A stretch of 5,843 nucleotides of DNA, from NCBI GenBank assembly GCA_021826655.1, contig JAKAZC010000187.1:1-5843 (forward strand), given 5' to 3'. The translations under genes and the position numbers were made by a program. Positions within the stretch are counted from its first letter, which is position 1. Every line of letters starts with the position of its first letter. This document shows positions 4,982 through 5,843 of this stretch, in pieces. The DNA is from Actinomycetes bacterium. Its GTDB lineage: Bacteria > Actinomycetota > Acidimicrobiia > Acidimicrobiales > RAAP-2. Below the pieces are notes generated by a model. It was not told the DNA's origin. It saw only the letters and a program-made list of their open reading frames with translations, and did no database searches.

Positions 4982-5635
4982 GTGCCGCACCAGCAGTCCG
5001 CCAACAGATGGCTCACCGGTTCGGGCCTCCGGGGCGCGGCATACGACCAGCGCTTCGACCGTTTGGCCGAAGCGGGCGTGGACGTGCACGGCGAGGCCGC
5101 CCTGGTCGAGTCCCTCGGCGCCCGCTCCGTGCTCGACGCCGGCTGCGGCACCGGAAGGGTGGCGATCGAGCTGGCCCGTCGGGGATGCGACGTGGTCGGT
5201 GTCGACCTCGACGACGAGATGCTCCGCGCCGCTCGGGCGCGCGCACCGGAGCTCACCTGGATCCTCGACGACCTGGCCACCGTTCACGTCGGGCGACACT
5301 TCGACCTCGTGGTCCTCGCCGGCAACGTCATGATCTTCCTCGCACCGGGCGACGAGGCGACGGTGGTGGCCAACCTGGCCCGCCACCTCCGCCCGTCCGG
5401 TCTGTTCCTCACCGGGTTCTCCCTGGGGCGGGGCGATCTCACCCTGGCCGAGTACGACGACCTCACCGACCGGGCCGGCCTCGCGCTGCAGGAGCGGTGG
5501 TCCACCTGGGACCGGCGCCCGTACGACGGCGGGGATTACGCGGTGTCGCTCCACGGCGTAATCCCCGCGCCCGGTGGGCTGGGCGCCCCCGCGCCCGGTG
5601 GGCTGGGTGCCGCCGGGCCCGCCGGGCGCCGGTAG
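4982..5635 (+). CDS. Class I SAM-dependent methyltransferase with repeat-derived C-terminal tail
   Basis: This 217-residue protein is a Rossmann-fold methyltransferase using S-adenosylmethionine. Motif I is VLDAGCGTGRVAIELARRG (50-68). The acidic residue binding the SAM ribose is Asp75 in VVGVDLDDEML. Motif III-like WILDDLAT (93-100) places acidic residues near the adenine. FDLVVLAGNVMIFLAP (107-122) is the strand-4/active-site region and LRPSGLFLTGF (136-146) is strand 5. The fold appears complete by about residue 193. The last 24 residues are Pro/Gly/Ala-rich, with PAPGGLGA twice (195-210). They come from a 24-bp tandem repeat and are unlikely to be catalytic. The substrate is unknown. The GTG start has a leaderless-type -10 and no Shine-Dalgarno. 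The gene follows the hydrolase by 35 bp and is followed 11 bp later by the ABC-F gene, whose -10 box contains its TAG stop. Confidence 0.9.
   Translation: MPHQQSANRWLTGSGLRGAAYDQRFDRLAEAGVDVHGEAALVESLGARSVLDAGCGTGRVAIELARRGCDVVGVDLDDEMLRAARARAPELTWILDDLATVHVGRHFDLVVLAGNVMIFLAPGDEATVVANLARHLRPSGLFLTGFSLGRGDLTLAEYDDLTDRAGLALQERWSTWDRRPYDGGDYAVSLHGVIPAPGGLGAPAPGGLGAAGPAGRR
5529..5568. repeat. 13-bp perfect inverted repeat inside the 3' end of the methyltransferase gene
   Basis: GCGGGGATTACGC (5529-5541) is exactly complementary to GCGTAATCCCCGC (5556-5568) across a 14-nt loop. Within the loop GTG and CAC can add three more pairs after one mismatch. This is the strongest hairpin in the window and it lies within coding sequence, about 80 bp before the ABC-F start. 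It could act as an intragenic terminator or pause site, or be a relic of an inserted repeat. Confidence 0.8.
5563..5610 (+). repeat. 24-bp tandem repeat, two copies
   Basis: Two adjacent 24-bp units (5563-5586 and 5587-5610) begin CCCCGCGCCCGGTGGG and differ only at the C/T at 5584/5608. They stay in frame and encode PAPGGLGA twice. The first unit overlaps the right arm of the 13-bp inverted repeat. This looks like a recent slippage duplication. Confidence 0.88.
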
Positions 5636-5638
5636 CCT
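5633..5638 (+). promoter_or_regulatory. Leaderless-type -10 box of the ABC-F gene (TAGCCT), overlapping a stop codon
   Basis: TAGCCT ends eight bases before GTG 5647. Its first three bases are the TAG stop of the methyltransferase. It fits TANNNT; the GC-rich repeat region upstream offers no -35 box. Confidence 0.45.
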
Positions 5639-5646
5639 GCGCGACC

Positions 5647-5843
5647 GTGCTCGTCGGATCGTCCGTCAACATCGAGATCGGCAACCGTGCCCTCCTGAAC
5701 GAGGCGTCGTTCGTGGTCGGCGCCGGCGAGAAGGTCGGCCTGGTGGGCCGGAACGGGACGGGCAAGTCCTCCTTCATGTCCGTCGTCGTCGGCGAGCCGT
5801 CCCCCTCGGTCCGCCACACGGGCAACGTCCGTATCACCGGGAC
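5647..5843 (+). CDS. ABC-F type ATPase, N-terminal part (runs off the window)
   Basis: The first 65 residues of an ATP-binding cassette protein are present, and the frame is open to the window edge. The opening strand (SSVNIEIGNRALLNEASFVV, 5-24) and Walker A motif GRNGTGKS (34-41) are typical of the first nucleotide-binding domain of soluble ABC-F proteins. These act on the ribosome (EttA/Uup type) or give antibiotic resistance. The G-R-N-G wording of the Walker A is more ABC-F-like than importer-like. No membrane segment precedes it. The segment after Walker A reads SFMSVVVGEPSPSVRHTGNV, where relatives have a short insert before 'G.v'. The subclass cannot be decided without the linker and second domain. 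The GTG at 5647 is chosen because the homology begins there and a -10-like TAGCCT lies just upstream. The ABC-F call over another ABC class is likely but not proven. Confidence 0.82.
   Translation, partial: MLVGSSVNIEIGNRALLNEASFVVGAGEKVGLVGRNGTGKSSFMSVVVGEPSPSVRHTGNVRITG

Noticed and set aside
4574..5554. Long minus-strand frame opposite the hydrolase and methyltransferase genes
   Set aside because: It is antisense to two genes with clear catalytic motifs and reads as low-complexity Gly/Val/Glu/Arg sequence; GC-rich antisense frames are often open by chance.
1..5843. Mobile elements, CRISPR arrays, tRNA genes or toxin-antitoxin pairs
   Set aside because: No transposase or integrase motifs, no terminal repeats with target duplications, no regularly spaced repeats and no cloverleaf were found on either strand by eye.

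Overview
This is a very GC-rich window with a strong G/C bias at third codon positions, GTG starts, a nucleoid protein of the Lsr2 family and a DUF2510-type protein. Together these point to an actinobacterium. An Acidimicrobiia-like lineage is possible, but the sequence alone does not settle this. No RNA genes, CRISPR arrays, insertion sequences or phage genes are visible. The window looks like ordinary chromosome with one lineage-specific patch at its left end.

Left part (1-2085): a PadR-type regulator and the start of a small membrane protein form a translationally coupled pair on the minus strand (GTGA overlap). Divergent from them, across a 320-bp spacer holding an AT-rich promoter, lies a two-gene plus-strand operon. 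It encodes two exported proteins that I do not recognise. One is rich in Trp and Tyr with four cysteines. The other is a Pro/Ala/Thr/Gln-rich protein with two related Gly-Val-rich modules. The arrangement suggests that PadR controls both directions, which is inference.

Middle part (2086-3915): a spacer with a perfect 16-bp palindrome and a 14-bp tandem repeat separates the left operon from three minus-strand genes. In transcription order these are a DUF2510 membrane protein, a SirB1/transglutaminase-like protein and an Lsr2-like nucleoid protein with an unusual DNA-binding end.

Right part (3916-5843): three plus-strand genes follow, an alpha/beta hydrolase, a class I SAM-dependent methyltransferase and the start of an ABC-F type ATPase. 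The methyltransferase ends in a repeat-derived Pro/Gly/Ala tail, preceded by a long perfect hairpin inside the coding sequence.

A regulatory theme runs through the right two thirds. Five genes lack a convincing Shine-Dalgarno sequence. Each instead carries a TAGNNT hexamer ending 6 or 8 nt before its start codon, as expected for leaderless actinobacterial transcripts. The PadR gene, the two exported-protein genes and the hydrolase have good Shine-Dalgarno sequences instead.
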